NCBI GenBank assembly: GCA_937897985.1
Contig: CALCBD010000040.1
Location: 8,549 to 72,548 of the forward strand
Length of the DNA: 64,000 bases
Source of the DNA: an uncultured Paludibacter sp.
GTDB taxonomy: Bacteria; Bacteroidota; Bacteroidia; Bacteroidales; Paludibacteraceae
Direction of reading: 5' to 3'
In this document: positions 33,507 to 42,021 of the stretch, piece after piece
Layout: each line of letters starts with the position of its first letter
How positions within the stretch are numbered: position 1 is the first letter of the stretch
Made by a program: the position numbers and the translations under genes
Notes under the pieces: generated by a model
The model's database searches: none
Told to the model about the DNA's origin: nothing
What the model saw: only the letters and a program-made list of their open reading frames with translations

Positions 33507-35336
33507 TTATTTCGAAGCTATATCATTATACAACGATTGAATCATGGCTTCGGCTTTTAATTTGTTTTTATCTTTGATCCCGCTGTTCAGAAATACTTTT
33601 CCGGCTTCGTAATCGTACACATATTCATTGTCGGGTGTGACCATCCCGAATCCGTTCTGAAAGGTAAAAAATCCAAAATGAGGTGAACGGGGGTTGAATA
33701 TATTTTTGCTATATCTGAAATCGGGATGATCGATACCAAGCTGACTCAGCAGTGTGGCGGAAATGTCAATCTGAGATGCATAAGTATCAACTTTAAAGTG
33801 AGATTTCAATGCTCCGCCAACAATTAATAAAGGAATCTTATAGCGGTTTACCGAGCGGTTATCAATTCCGTAGGGATATCTCATGGCATGATCGGGAACC
33901 ATAACTACTATGGTATTTTTCCATAGCTCAAGCTTTTTGAGCCGATCGATAAAATCGCCGAGACAACTATCTGTATACGCAACCGAATTGAGATAAGGAT
34001 CCTTCAGTTTCCCCCGATATGGTACATCAAAGGGATCGTGGCTGCTCAAAGTCTGAATAATTTTCAGAAATGGTTTTTTTTGCTGTTTTTCAATTTCATT
34101 GTACAAGCGATTGAATACCAAATGGTCGGGTACTCCCCATTTGGTAGTGGACTCATCAGCCCTAAAACTGATATCCTCGACAATATTATCAAAACCACAA
34201 ACCTTGAGATACGAACGCATACTTGTAAAGTCGGCATCTCCGCCATACAGGTACTGAAGCTGATAGCCTGCTTTTCTCATCGACATGGGAAACGACGGAA
34301 GCTGCTGTATTTTTCGCGGGTATTTCATTATTGAAGTATTGGGCTGTGCGGGAAAACCACTTAAAACCGATACCAGCCCACGGTCGGTTCGGAAACTGTT
34401 GGCATAGAAATTTGAAAAAAGCACCGATTCTTCACACAAACTATCGAGCCGGACAGCCACTCCTTTCATCCCGCCCAGTTCACTGATGTCGAGCGACATA
34501 AAACTCTCAAGCACCATCACTATGACATTGGGTTTTTCGACAGAGAACAAGGCCGGTATACTATCAGTTGACCCTCTATCGGTCAATGTACTGAAAATTT
34601 CATCCGCTTTTTCATTGCTCATAAAACGGTATTGTTTGTCGAATTTCTGTTCAAGAAACAAAGATTCGAATAAGCTGAACATTGGATTGACAGCAGCATG
34701 ATTCAATAAAATATGATTACTGAAATAAACTTTGCCCACATTCATGGTCGATTCTTTAACACCTCCGCGAATCGGAAGAAAAAGCAAAATAACTTCGAAC
34801 AAAACCACAAATGAAGCACCTAATCTGTGTTTAACCTGAATATCGGCTTTTTTACCTACAATTAAAACTGTACTGAACAGAAGATAAAGCAAATAACTAA
34901 TAAAAAAGACAGCTGCCAGACCACCCAGATTCACTAACCAGCTACTGCTTGCCAATGCATTTGCCGGTGATTTCAGATAAAATAAGGGCGTTGAATCGAG
35001 CCTGAAACCCCAGTATTTGTACAAAATCAGGTCGACAACAAAAACAGTTGAGATTAGGAACGATATGAAAACATAATAAACAATCGAAATACGTCTTATC
35101 AGTTTATTGTTCAACCAATACGAAGCGATGATGATAAAACCGGGAATGATGGAAAAGTAGCCGGCAATTGAGGCGTCGTGCTGAAGTCCGTAATACAGCA
35201 CTTTAATATAGTCAATCAACTTATAATCAGCATATAAATCGAAATAATACAACATGAAAATAATTTTCTGCAACACGAAAACTGCTATAAAAAGCAGAAA
35301 ACCAACGAACAACAAAAGCAATTTATTTTTTTTCAT
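33507..35336 (-). CDS. LTA synthase-family membrane sulfatase-fold enzyme
   Basis: Inner-membrane protein of about 609 residues: five N-terminal helices, then a periplasmic alkaline-phosphatase/sulfatase domain from about residue 250. The metal and catalytic elements are VMVLESFMS (Glu), the SFRTDRGLVSVLSG segment carrying the probable nucleophile Thr, and VPDHAMRYP (Asp-His). Relatives transfer glycerol-phosphate or phosphoethanolamine to lipids or glycans; Gram-negative members modify lipid A, glycans or osmoregulated glucans. The frame extends to a TTG at 35372, but ATG 35336 (M-K-K-N-K-L-L-L-L-F) gives a normal hydrophobic start. Acceptor and donor unknown. Confidence 0.87.
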   Translation of the reverse strand: MKKNKLLLLFVGFLLFIAVFVLQKIIFMLYYFDLYADYKLIDYIKVLYYGLQHDASIAGYFSIIPGFIIIASYWLNNKLIRRISIVYYVFISFLISTVFVVDLILYKYWGFRLDSTPLFYLKSPANALASSSWLVNLGGLAAVFFISYLLYLLFSTVLIVGKKADIQVKHRLGASFVVLFEVILLFLPIRGGVKESTMNVGKVYFSNHILLNHAAVNPMFSLFESLFLEQKFDKQYRFMSNEKADEIFSTLTDRGSTDSIPALFSVEKPNVIVMVLESFMSLDISELGGMKGVAVRLDSLCEESVLFSNFYANSFRTDRGLVSVLSGFPAQPNTSIMKYPRKIQQLPSFPMSMRKAGYQLQYLYGGDADFTSMRSYLKVCGFDNIVEDISFRADESTTKWGVPDHLVFNRLYNEIEKQQKKPFLKIIQTLSSHDPFDVPYRGKLKDPYLNSVAYTDSCLGDFIDRLKKLELWKNTIVVMVPDHAMRYPYGIDNRSVNRYKIPLLIVGGALKSHFKVDTYASQIDISATLLSQLGIDHPDFRYSKNIFNPRSPHFGFFTFQNGFGMVTPDNEYVYDYEAGKVFLNSGIKDKNKLKAEAMIQSLYNDIASK

Positions 35337-35430
35337 GTAGTTCTGAGTTGAATTGAGGTGAATAAAATGCAAAACTAAATATTAAAATTGAAAAATCTCC
35401 CGAAAGTTATCAGGCTGAAAAATAACGTAC

Positions 35431-35459
35431 AAAAAAAGCTGCCTTTAACAAGACAGCTT
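35431..35459 (-). terminator. tRNA-Ala terminator
   Basis: On the minus strand, an 8-bp stem AAGCTGTC/GGCAGCTT (one G-U pair), 8-nt loop and seven T follow the tRNA by 16 nt. Confidence 0.8.
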
Positions 35460-35475
35460 AATTAATTTCATGTAG

Positions 35476-35549
35476 TGGAGATTACCGGACTCGAACCGGT
35501 CACCTCGACACTGCCAGTGTCGCGCTCTAGCCAGATGAGCTAAACCCCC
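35476..35549 (-). tRNA. tRNA-Ala (anticodon GGC)
   Basis: 74-nt cloverleaf read by eye on the minus strand: acceptor GGGGGTT with AATCTCC, D arm GCTC...GAGC, anticodon stem CGACA/TGTCG with loop CTGGCAG (anticodon GGC, codon GCC), 5-nt variable loop, T arm ACCGG-TTCGAGT-CCGGT and discriminator A. The G3-U70 pair, the alanine identity element, is present. CCA is not encoded. Confidence 0.97.
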
Positions 35550-35574
35550 GAAACATGATTTTGAAATTGCGCTG

Positions 35575-35582
35575 CAAAGATA
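35575..35582 (-). promoter_or_regulatory. tRNA-Ala promoter -7 box
   Basis: Minus-strand TATCTTTG, an exact TAnnTTTG match, lies 26 nt upstream of the tRNA 5' end, as expected for a short leader before processing. Confidence 0.6.
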
Positions 35583-35728
35583 AGGAAGTTTTGGAAATTA
35601 TATGTACATTTGCTCAGAAATTTTTAAATTTCTAAAAACAGCACAACAGACAAAGTATTGTCAATATAGTTTTTAACGCGCTGACATACTGTCCGTTATT
35701 TTCAAAACATTAAAATTTTTCAAATAAA

Positions 35729-36034
35729 ATGTTGATTTTCAATACCACCTATAAAGTTTCGGGCAGTCAGAATGATAACTGGCTGAACTGGATCAGGGAG
35801 CACCACATTCCATTCATGTTATCGAGTGGCGATTTCAGCAAACCTCAAACAACCAAAATTGTTGGAAGCGAGGACAACGAAGGAATTTCCTATTCGGTTC
35901 AGTTTCATATTTGCGATATGCCTGCCCTTATTCAATGGCACAAAGAATTTGCCACTACCTTTCAGAACAGTTGCAAAGCAGCATTCGGAGAGGAAGTCAG
36001 CTTCTTTTCGACGGTGCTTGAGATCATAGAATGA
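35729..36034 (+). CDS. DUF4286 family protein
   Basis: Small soluble protein of 101 residues, dimeric ferredoxin-like fold predicted from the family. I recognise the Bacteroidetes DUF4286 pattern: MLIFNTTYKV start, a W-L-x-W-I/HIPxML segment and the closing FFSTVLEII. Function unknown. It abuts ruvC (1-bp gap), an arrangement common in this phylum, and probably shares its transcript. Confidence 0.85.
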   Translation: MLIFNTTYKVSGSQNDNWLNWIREHHIPFMLSSGDFSKPQTTKIVGSEDNEGISYSVQFHICDMPALIQWHKEFATTFQNSCKAAFGEEVSFFSTVLEIIE

Positions 36035-36035
36035 C

Positions 36036-36593
36036 ATGGAAAAAGAAACGATAATTCTGGGCATTGACCCCGGCACGACCATTATGGGTTACGGACTGCT
36101 GAAAGTGACGGGCAATAAAACAGAACTAATTGCAATGGGTGTACTTGATTTGAAGAAATACAAAGATCATTACCTGAAATTACAACGGATTTTTGCACGA
36201 ACGCTTTCGTTGATCGACGAATTTCATCCCGATTGCCTGGCTATCGAAGCACCTTTTTTTGGTAAAAATGTACAGTCGATGCTAAAACTCGGCAGGGCAC
36301 AGGGTGTTGCCATGTCGGCAGCTTTGTACCGCGATTTACCAATCACCGAATATGCTCCGCTGAAAATAAAAATGGCTATCACCGGAAACGGAAACGCTTC
36401 GAAAGAACAGGTTGCCGATATGCTTCGTCGTTTTCTGAATATTCCTGCCGAAAATATGCTTCCTCAGCTCGATGCTACCGATGGACTGGCTGCAGCTTAC
36501 TGTCATTTCCTGCAATCGGGGAAACCGGGAGCTAATAAAATTTACTCGGGCTGGAAAGACTATATCGCAAAACATCCGGAGAAAAAGAAATAA
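36036..36593 (+). CDS. ruvC: Holliday junction resolvase RuvC
   Basis: Endonuclease that cuts Holliday junctions as part of the RuvABC complex. 185 residues, normal length. Catalytic acidic residues sit in GIDPGTTIMGYG (Asp at about 10), AIEAPFFGKN (Glu at about 70) and the C-terminal DATDGLAAAYCH pair of Asp. The LKLGRAQG helix and YAPLKIKMAITGNGNASKEQV junction-binding segment are also conserved. Co-transcribed with the DUF4286 gene. Confidence 0.96.
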   Translation: MEKETIILGIDPGTTIMGYGLLKVTGNKTELIAMGVLDLKKYKDHYLKLQRIFARTLSLIDEFHPDCLAIEAPFFGKNVQSMLKLGRAQGVAMSAALYRDLPITEYAPLKIKMAITGNGNASKEQVADMLRRFLNIPAENMLPQLDATDGLAAAYCHFLQSGKPGANKIYSGWKDYIAKHPEKKK

Positions 36594-36685
36594 TTTTTCA
36601 ATGCGGAAATGTACAAAAGTGCTGTATGTCAGTAAAATCGGATGACTGATAAATAGTAAATGCTAATTAAAAAAAAACAGTAAAT

Positions 36686-37741
36686 ATGAAAATTCTTTCC
36701 ATTAACCCCGGCTCTACATCGACAAAAATTGCAGTTTATGAAGATGAAAACATTATCAGCCTGCATACCATCCGCCATTCGGTAGAGGAACTTTCGCAGT
36801 TTGCGAGCATTTACGATCAATACGAATTTCGCAAAAATATAATTATCAAGAGATTAGCTGACGACGATTTTGATTTAAACGAGCTTTCGGCAGTCGTGGG
36901 ACGTGGTGGTTTGATGCGTCCGATTGAATCGGGTGTTTACGAAGTTTGTCCCAAAATGCTCGAAGATTTAAAGAAAGGCGGCGAACATGCAAGCAGTCTG
37001 GGTGCTTTTCTGGCGGGTGAAATTGCCGGCCAGCTTCCCCATTGCAGGGCATTTATCACTGACCCGGTCACTGTCGACGAACTGAGTGATGTTGCCCGTA
37101 TCAGCGGATTACCTCAGTTTCCGCGCCGCTCTACTTTTCACGCGCTTAACCACAAGGCTACCGGACGGAAATATGCTACTTCACTCGGCACCAGCTACGA
37201 AAAACTGAATCTGGTGATAGCACATTTAGGTGGAGGAGTTTCAGTTGCTGCCCACAAATACGGAAGAGTGGTGGACACCAATCAGGCCCTGGATGGCTTC
37301 GGTCCTTTTTCGCCCGAAAGATCGGGAACCATCGATGCAGGTGAACTTGTAAAAAGCTGTTTTGAAGGGAAATACAGCAGAGAAGAGCTCGGAAAAATGT
37401 TGGTCGGCAAGGGTGGTTTGATGGCTCATCTGGGCACTAATGATGTAAAAACTATCATTGACCGGATTGCCGGAGGAGATTTAACGGCAAAATTAGTACT
37501 CGAAGCGATGGCTTACAACATTGCAAAGGAAATTGCAGCCATGCTGGCCGTTCTCGAAGGAAAAGCCGATGCCGTGATTCTTACCGGAGGCATTGCCAAC
37601 AGCCAGTTTGTGGTGAATATCATAAAAAAAATGGTCTCACCTCTTGCTCATCTTGTGGTTTATCCGGGCGAGGATGAAATGGAAGCGTTAGCCATGGCCG
37701 GTTTAAGAGTTTTGAGAGGAGAAGAAGTTAAGCAGTATTGA
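36686..37741 (+). CDS. buk: Butyrate kinase
   Basis: Acetokinase-family phosphotransferase of 351 residues that interconverts butyryl-phosphate + ADP and butyrate + ATP, giving ATP at the end of butyrate or branched-acid fermentation. The N-terminal INPGSTSTKIAVY phosphate loop, GRGGLMRPI, HLGGGVSVAAH, and the adenosine-site ILTGGIANSQ are all present. The usual partner phosphate butyryltransferase (ptb) is not in the neighbouring sequence. The last codons contain GAAGTTA, and a 9-bp repeat array of this motif starts at the stop codon, as though seeded from the gene end. Confidence 0.95.
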   Translation: MKILSINPGSTSTKIAVYEDENIISLHTIRHSVEELSQFASIYDQYEFRKNIIIKRLADDDFDLNELSAVVGRGGLMRPIESGVYEVCPKMLEDLKKGGEHASSLGAFLAGEIAGQLPHCRAFITDPVTVDELSDVARISGLPQFPRRSTFHALNHKATGRKYATSLGTSYEKLNLVIAHLGGGVSVAAHKYGRVVDTNQALDGFGPFSPERSGTIDAGELVKSCFEGKYSREELGKMLVGKGGLMAHLGTNDVKTIIDRIAGGDLTAKLVLEAMAYNIAKEIAAMLAVLEGKADAVILTGGIANSQFVVNIIKKMVSPLAHLVVYPGEDEMEALAMAGLRVLRGEEVKQY

Positions 37742-38212
37742 AGTTAGTGAAGTTAGTGAAGTTAGTGAAGTTAGTGAAGTTAGTGAAGTTAGTGAAGTTA
37801 TTGAAGTTATTGAAGTTAGTGAAGTTAGTGAAGTTAGGAAGTTATTGTAGTTATTGTAGTTATTGAAGTTATTGGAGTTAGTGAAGTTATTGGAGTTATT
37901 GGAGTTATTGAAGTTAGTGAAGTTATTGAAGTTTTTGGAGTTATTGTAGTTATTAAAGTTATTGGAGTTATTGTAGTTATTGTAGTTATTGAGGTTATTG
38001 AGGTTATTGAGGTTATTGAGGTTATAAAAGTTATTGTAGTTATTGAAGTTATTGAAGTTATTGAAGTTAGGAAGTTATTGGAGTTATTGGAGTTATTGGA
38101 GTTATTGGAGTTATTGGAGTTATTGGAGTTATTGAGGTTATTGAGGTTATTGAGGTTATTAAAGTTATTGGAGTTATTGGAGTTATTGGAGTTAGGAAGT
38201 TATTAAAGTCAG
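37738..38212 (+). repeat. 9-bp minisatellite, about 50 units
   Basis: Continuous head-to-tail units of consensus TGAAGTTAK, with variants TGGAGTTAT, TGTAGTTAT, TGAGGTTAT and TAAAGTTAT grouped in homogeneous blocks, plus three 8-bp units lacking one base. The array begins inside the buk stop codon and ends about 150 bp before the PqqD-like gene. There are no spacers, so this is not a CRISPR. One of its three forward frames is full of stops, and the 8-bp units shift the others. Confidence 0.97.
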
Positions 38213-38317
38213 GAAGATACTGAAACGGAGACAGAGAATTTCACAACAAAATATCTGAATTGCATTAATCCTGTTGCAAATGTGCAATTTGCTCCGAATC
38301 GTTTTGAAAAATTTTCT

Positions 38318-38325
38318 TATCTTTG
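38318..38325 (+). promoter_or_regulatory. Candidate -7 box of PqqD-kinase-exporter operon
   Basis: TATCTTTG, exact TAnnTTTG, 40 bp before the ATG at 38365 and downstream of the minisatellite. The -33 element is not at standard spacing. Confidence 0.5.
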
Positions 38326-38364
38326 TGCAATTGATAGATATAACTGACAAATAATCACTATACA

Positions 38365-38643
38365 ATGGAAATACAATCCCTCTGCAAACTAAAATCGAAA
38401 TTTGTCGCCCGTGAAGTGGGTGATGAGCTGATTATTGTGCCTCTCAGTGCTAATGTGGCTCAAATGAATGAGTTATTCACCCTTAACGAAACCGCAAAAA
38501 TCCTGTGGGATCATCTGGACGAAAACAGTACTTTCGAAAGCCTGCTCCGGGTCATCACCGACAATTTTGACATCGACACAACTACAGCCTCAAAAGACAT
38601 TGAATTGTTTTTGAATAAATTAGACGGTTTACTGAAAAAATAA
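38365..38643 (+). CDS. PqqD-family (RiPP recognition element-like) protein
   Basis: Small protein of 92 residues with the winged-helix PqqD fold: beta-hairpin FVAREVGDELIIVPL, then NELFTLNETAKILWDHLD and a C-terminal helix. PqqD proteins bind leader peptides of ribosomal peptides and present them to modifying enzymes. It is first in a three-gene operon with an HprK-like kinase (11-bp gap) and a peptidase-ABC exporter fusion. No radical-SAM or cyclase partner is present. The family is secure from the pattern; peptide binding is inferred. Confidence 0.85.
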   Translation: MEIQSLCKLKSKFVAREVGDELIIVPLSANVAQMNELFTLNETAKILWDHLDENSTFESLLRVITDNFDIDTTTASKDIELFLNKLDGLLKK

Positions 38644-38654
38644 TCACTTTAATT

Positions 38655-39539
38655 ATGCCCGCGAGACCCAACAGCATCTGTATCAGCATCGCCGAATTCA
38701 AAATTGAACTTTTTTCAGAACAAAAAATCGATCTCGAAGAAGGTTATCTTCCTTTTATTGATACAAATGATTCGAAAGTTGCCGACTTTAGTATTGAATG
38801 TATCGAAGGCTTACCGGTTGAGCTTTTCAATTCTGATAAGCTGGTTTTCGAAGCTGAAAACGAAGCACAAAAATTCTATTCAGTCTACAAACACGATCAG
38901 GGACATGGCTTTTATATTTACAATCAGCAGACAGTGAATGATATACAGCAAATAGCTGTACTTGACGGAAGTTTCTGTAACTGGAAAATTTATGCTGAGC
39001 GCAGAAATGGGATTTTCATGCCTTTGAGATACCCGATGGGACCCATCATCATGCATTACATGACTCTGAAATCCAACGCAGTACTCATGCACGCCTCATC
39101 GGCTTTCGATGGTACAAAAGCCCGTCTGTTTTCAGGTTTTTCGGGTGCCGGTAAAAGTACCATCTCGATGTTATGGGCAAAAGCCGGGCATCAGATTATC
39201 AATGACGATCGCCTGATTATCCGCAAATTAGAAGACGGATTTTATGTGTACAATACACCAATGTATTATCAGGATCAACCTAAAAAAGCGCCGCTGAGTT
39301 CTGTCTTTCTGATCAGCCATTCGCCCGTAAATAAAATCAAACAACTGAACGGTGCAGTTGCCGTCAGTAAAGTCATGGCATTCAGCATTCAGAACAATTA
39401 CGACCGGCAGTTTATACAAAGTCGCATCGACCTTTTTGCTGAATTATGTTCAAAAGTTTCGGTGTATGAATTGGGTTTTGTCCCCGACGAAAATGTGGTT
39501 AAATTCGTGTTGAACCATGAAGCAGGTGAAAATAAATAA
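38655..39539 (+). CDS. HPr kinase-like protein (HprK-related kinase)
   Basis: Protein of 294 residues with the HprK-type P-loop fold. The Walker A FSGFSGAGKST is at about 159-169, preceded by MHAS (about 145-148) and followed by NDDR (about 183-186), all characteristic of HPr kinase C-terminal domains. The N-terminal 110 residues are not the usual HprK N-domain. Homologues accompany peptide clusters; some, such as ThcoK, phosphorylate lasso-peptide precursors. The usual PTS context is absent here. The 3' end overlaps the next gene by 23 bp, implying tight coupling. The substrate is probably a peptide (inference). Confidence 0.82.
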   Translation: MPARPNSICISIAEFKIELFSEQKIDLEEGYLPFIDTNDSKVADFSIECIEGLPVELFNSDKLVFEAENEAQKFYSVYKHDQGHGFYIYNQQTVNDIQQIAVLDGSFCNWKIYAERRNGIFMPLRYPMGPIIMHYMTLKSNAVLMHASSAFDGTKARLFSGFSGAGKSTISMLWAKAGHQIINDDRLIIRKLEDGFYVYNTPMYYQDQPKKAPLSSVFLISHSPVNKIKQLNGAVAVSKVMAFSIQNNYDRQFIQSRIDLFAELCSKVSVYELGFVPDENVVKFVLNHEAGENK

Positions 39540-41757
39540 CCGTGTAATCGTTGATTTTGCTGAATCTATTCTCGATAACGATCAGAATGTCAGCATAAAG
39601 ATGAAAGGATACAGCATGTATCCCACACTCAGACCCGGCGACATTGGCGTGATCGAACATTGTGCTACTGAAACTCTGAAAACAGGCGATATTATAGTTT
39701 TTAAAGCGGGCGGACATCTGGTGGCCCATCGCCTGATTGCGATAAGGAAAGAAAATAACCATTTTCTGTTTACTGCCAAAGGAGATAAAAATTCGTTTTC
39801 CGATCCGGAATTTTCTGATGAAATGCTCGTTGGAAGAATTAAAGAAATTCAGAGAAAAGGGACAAAAATCAGCACCAATGCTTTATCAATGAAATGGAAT
39901 CGCTTTCTGAGCTTGCGTTTTCCGCTGATTTCAGCGTCTTTCCGAAATTTAATGACCGGCATTCAGTTTCGTATCGGATCCATCAAAACAGGCTATCAAT
40001 CTTTAAAAAGTAATGTTTCGAAAATTTCGAAAGGTTCGGGTAAACTTTTCGGAATCAATGCCTTTATTTCCGTACTTCAGGGTGTAATTCCGTTTGTCAT
40101 TATCGTACTGATAAAACTGCTGGTCGATGCACTGTCCGCATCAAACTTTGAAAATGCTTCAGGTCAGGCTTATTACGCCGGTATGCTTATCCTGACCGCA
40201 TTGGTTTTCCTGTTGAATGCGCTGCTCATTGAACTCAGATCGTATTATTCCGAACGAATGTCGCAGTCTGTTTCGCGGCATATCTACTCCATTCTGCACG
40301 CCAAACATGGTGTACTTGACCTCTCCAATTATGAAAATCCGAAGCAACAGGACAGCATGCACCGGGCTGTGCAGGAAGCTTCATTCCGCCCGGTAAAAAT
40401 TCTGAATGCCCTGCTTACAGGTATTAAATCAGTAGCCTCTGTGCTTTTTCTTATCGGTATGTTTATCAGTATTCGCTGGTACCTGGTACTTATATTGATA
40501 ATTGCCGTTTTACCGGATGTTTATGTACGACTGAAATATTCCCGCAAACTATACAAATTAAAGGATTCACAAAGCACCAAAGAACGTGAAATGTATTATT
40601 ACAACCGTATACTTACAGGATTTCCGTTTGCCAAAGAATTAAAACTTTTCGGTTTTTCGGGTTTCTTTCAGCAAAGGTTCAACAGCACTCAGGATCAACT
40701 CTTCGACGAAAAAATTAAACTTCGAAGGTCCGAATTACAAATGAATTTTTTCTCTCAATCTTTCGCCGTAATGCTTATTTTTGTCAGTCTGGGCTTTATT
40801 TCATTTCTTAAAGTCAATGGTGCGATTTCGATTGGTACGGTGGTTTTATTCTTTTTTGCTTTCCAGAGAGCCTATTCGGTACTCAACGATTTTTTCCGTT
40901 CATTTACTCAAATCGTCGAAGACAATACTTTTCTGAAGGATTTTATTCAATTTCTTGAATTACCCGAACGAACGCTGAATGTATCACCAACCGGGGAATT
41001 TTCGTTACAACACGAAATCCGTTTCAAAAATGTCAGTTTTCGCTACGAAGCAAGTAAGCGCAACGCTCTGACAGATATCAATCTGGTAATTCCGGCCGGG
41101 AAAAAAGTAGCATTTGTCGGTGAGAACGGTTCGGGAAAAACTACTTTGATAAAATTGCTTTGCGGTTTCTACGAAGCCAATCAGGGCCAAATCATTTTCG
41201 ACGGAATTTCCATCGAAAAATTAGGTCAAAAGCTGATAACCGAAAATATAACAGCTGTTTTTCAGGACTTTGCTTTGTATAACATTGCCGCCTACCAGAA
41301 TCTGGCTTTAGGTAACATAAAAGCCGAACCCGACCCTGAAAAAATTAAACAAGCTGCCCGCGATGCTGACATTGACGAATTGCTTACAAGGTTACCCGAT
41401 GGTTATAATACCCTGTTGGGCAATCTGTTCAAAAGCGGCGAAGAACTCAGTATCGGTCAGTGGCAAAAAATAGCTATTGCAAGAGCATTTTATCGCGATG
41501 CACCACTGCTGTTGATGGACGAACCCTCGAGTGCCCTTGATGCAGCATCAGAATTGCAAATTATCAATAGTTTAAAAAAACTATCGCAAAACAAAACGGC
41601 GGTCATCGTAAGTCACAGGCTCTCAACCGTTCAATGGGTCGACCTCATATATATGTTTCACGAAGGCAAAGTGGTTGAATCGGGTACTCACGAAGAACTA
41701 CTGGCACTGAAAGGAAAATATTATGAACTTTTCCAGACTGCCAATACGATTGCGTAA
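39517..41757 (+). CDS. S26 signal-peptidase-like domain fused to ABC exporter
   Basis: A 746-residue two-part protein. Residues 1-115 form an S24/S26 peptidase domain: nucleophile Ser 33 in GYSMYPTLRPGD, general base His 71 in LVAHRLIAI (Ser-His dyad as in SipW/Sec11, not Ser-Lys), and KGDKN at 88-92. No membrane helix precedes it, so it lies in the cytosol. Residues about 180-450 are an ABC exporter membrane domain, and 490-746 the ATPase with Walker A GENGSGKTT (about 535), signature LSIGQ (about 644), Walker B LLLMDEPSS and SHRLS. By analogy with C39-containing exporters it could cut a leader peptide while exporting the product. It closes the operon with the PqqD-like and HprK-like genes. 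Confidence 0.88.
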   Translation: MKQVKINNRVIVDFAESILDNDQNVSIKMKGYSMYPTLRPGDIGVIEHCATETLKTGDIIVFKAGGHLVAHRLIAIRKENNHFLFTAKGDKNSFSDPEFSDEMLVGRIKEIQRKGTKISTNALSMKWNRFLSLRFPLISASFRNLMTGIQFRIGSIKTGYQSLKSNVSKISKGSGKLFGINAFISVLQGVIPFVIIVLIKLLVDALSASNFENASGQAYYAGMLILTALVFLLNALLIELRSYYSERMSQSVSRHIYSILHAKHGVLDLSNYENPKQQDSMHRAVQEASFRPVKILNALLTGIKSVASVLFLIGMFISIRWYLVLILIIAVLPDVYVRLKYSRKLYKLKDSQSTKEREMYYYNRILTGFPFAKELKLFGFSGFFQQRFNSTQDQLFDEKIKLRRSELQMNFFSQSFAVMLIFVSLGFISFLKVNGAISIGTVVLFFFAFQRAYSVLNDFFRSFTQIVEDNTFLKDFIQFLELPERTLNVSPTGEFSLQHEIRFKNVSFRYEASKRNALTDINLVIPAGKKVAFVGENGSGKTTLIKLLCGFYEANQGQIIFDGISIEKLGQKLITENITAVFQDFALYNIAAYQNLALGNIKAEPDPEKIKQAARDADIDELLTRLPDGYNTLLGNLFKSGEELSIGQWQKIAIARAFYRDAPLLLMDEPSSALDAASELQIINSLKKLSQNKTAVIVSHRLSTVQWVDLIYMFHEGKVVESGTHEELLALKGKYYELFQTANTIA

Positions 41758-41898
41758 CTGATTCAACTGTTCCTGACAACACAGTTTCGGCCATATATAT
41801 TTTTAATTATCAAATAATTAATCAACAATAATCAGGACAAAAAATATTATTTTTTTCTGATTTTTTAATCACAATTCATTACGATAATAAGGAGCTTT

Positions 41899-41943
41899 AT
41901 GGCTTTTATTGAATCAACCAAACCGGCTGAGTGGAAATGCTGA
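41899..41943 (+). CDS. 14-residue ORF with strong ribosome binding site (candidate peptide)
   Basis: ATG 41899 opens M-A-F-I-E-S-T-K-P-A-E-W-K-C and stops at 41943. AAGGAG sits 5 nt upstream, a near-perfect Shine-Dalgarno that is rare in this window; the POT transporter start has the same layout. It lies 142 bp after the exporter fusion and before the gltX promoter, so it is not a gltX leader. It could be a short peptide of the neighbouring PqqD/kinase/exporter cluster, or a chance ORF. No similarity is known to me. Confidence 0.3.
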   Translation: MAFIESTKPAEWKC

Positions 41944-41952
41944 ATAACTCTG

Positions 41953-41983
41953 TTTGGCTGTTTATGTTTTTTGCGTAAATTTG
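41953..41983 (+). promoter_or_regulatory. gltX promoter (-33 TTTG, -7 TAAATTTG)
   Basis: TTTG at 41953-41956 and TAAATTTG at 41976-41983 with exactly 19 nt between, the full Bacteroidetes sigma-ABfr consensus. Start of transcription is expected near 41990, about 30 nt before the gltX ATG. Confidence 0.8.
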
Positions 41984-42021
41984 CGCTTTAATTTCGATGA
42001 TAATTAATTTTTTTTAAAATA

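Noticed and set aside
35337..35372. Upstream TTG start of the LtaS-like protein
   Set aside because: Adds a polar 12-residue extension before a normal hydrophobic start; the internal ATG is better.
37738..38212. CRISPR-like array
   Set aside because: Units are contiguous 9-mers without spacers; a simple minisatellite.
37741..38212. Repeat region as a coding extension (Val-Ser-Glu type repeats)
   Set aside because: One plus frame is full of stops, the 8-bp units shift the others, and there is no start codon with a ribosome site.
38279..38353. 24-codon frame (M-C-N-L-L-R...) before the PqqD-like gene as peptide precursor
   Set aside because: It runs through the -7 promoter box and has no ribosome binding site.
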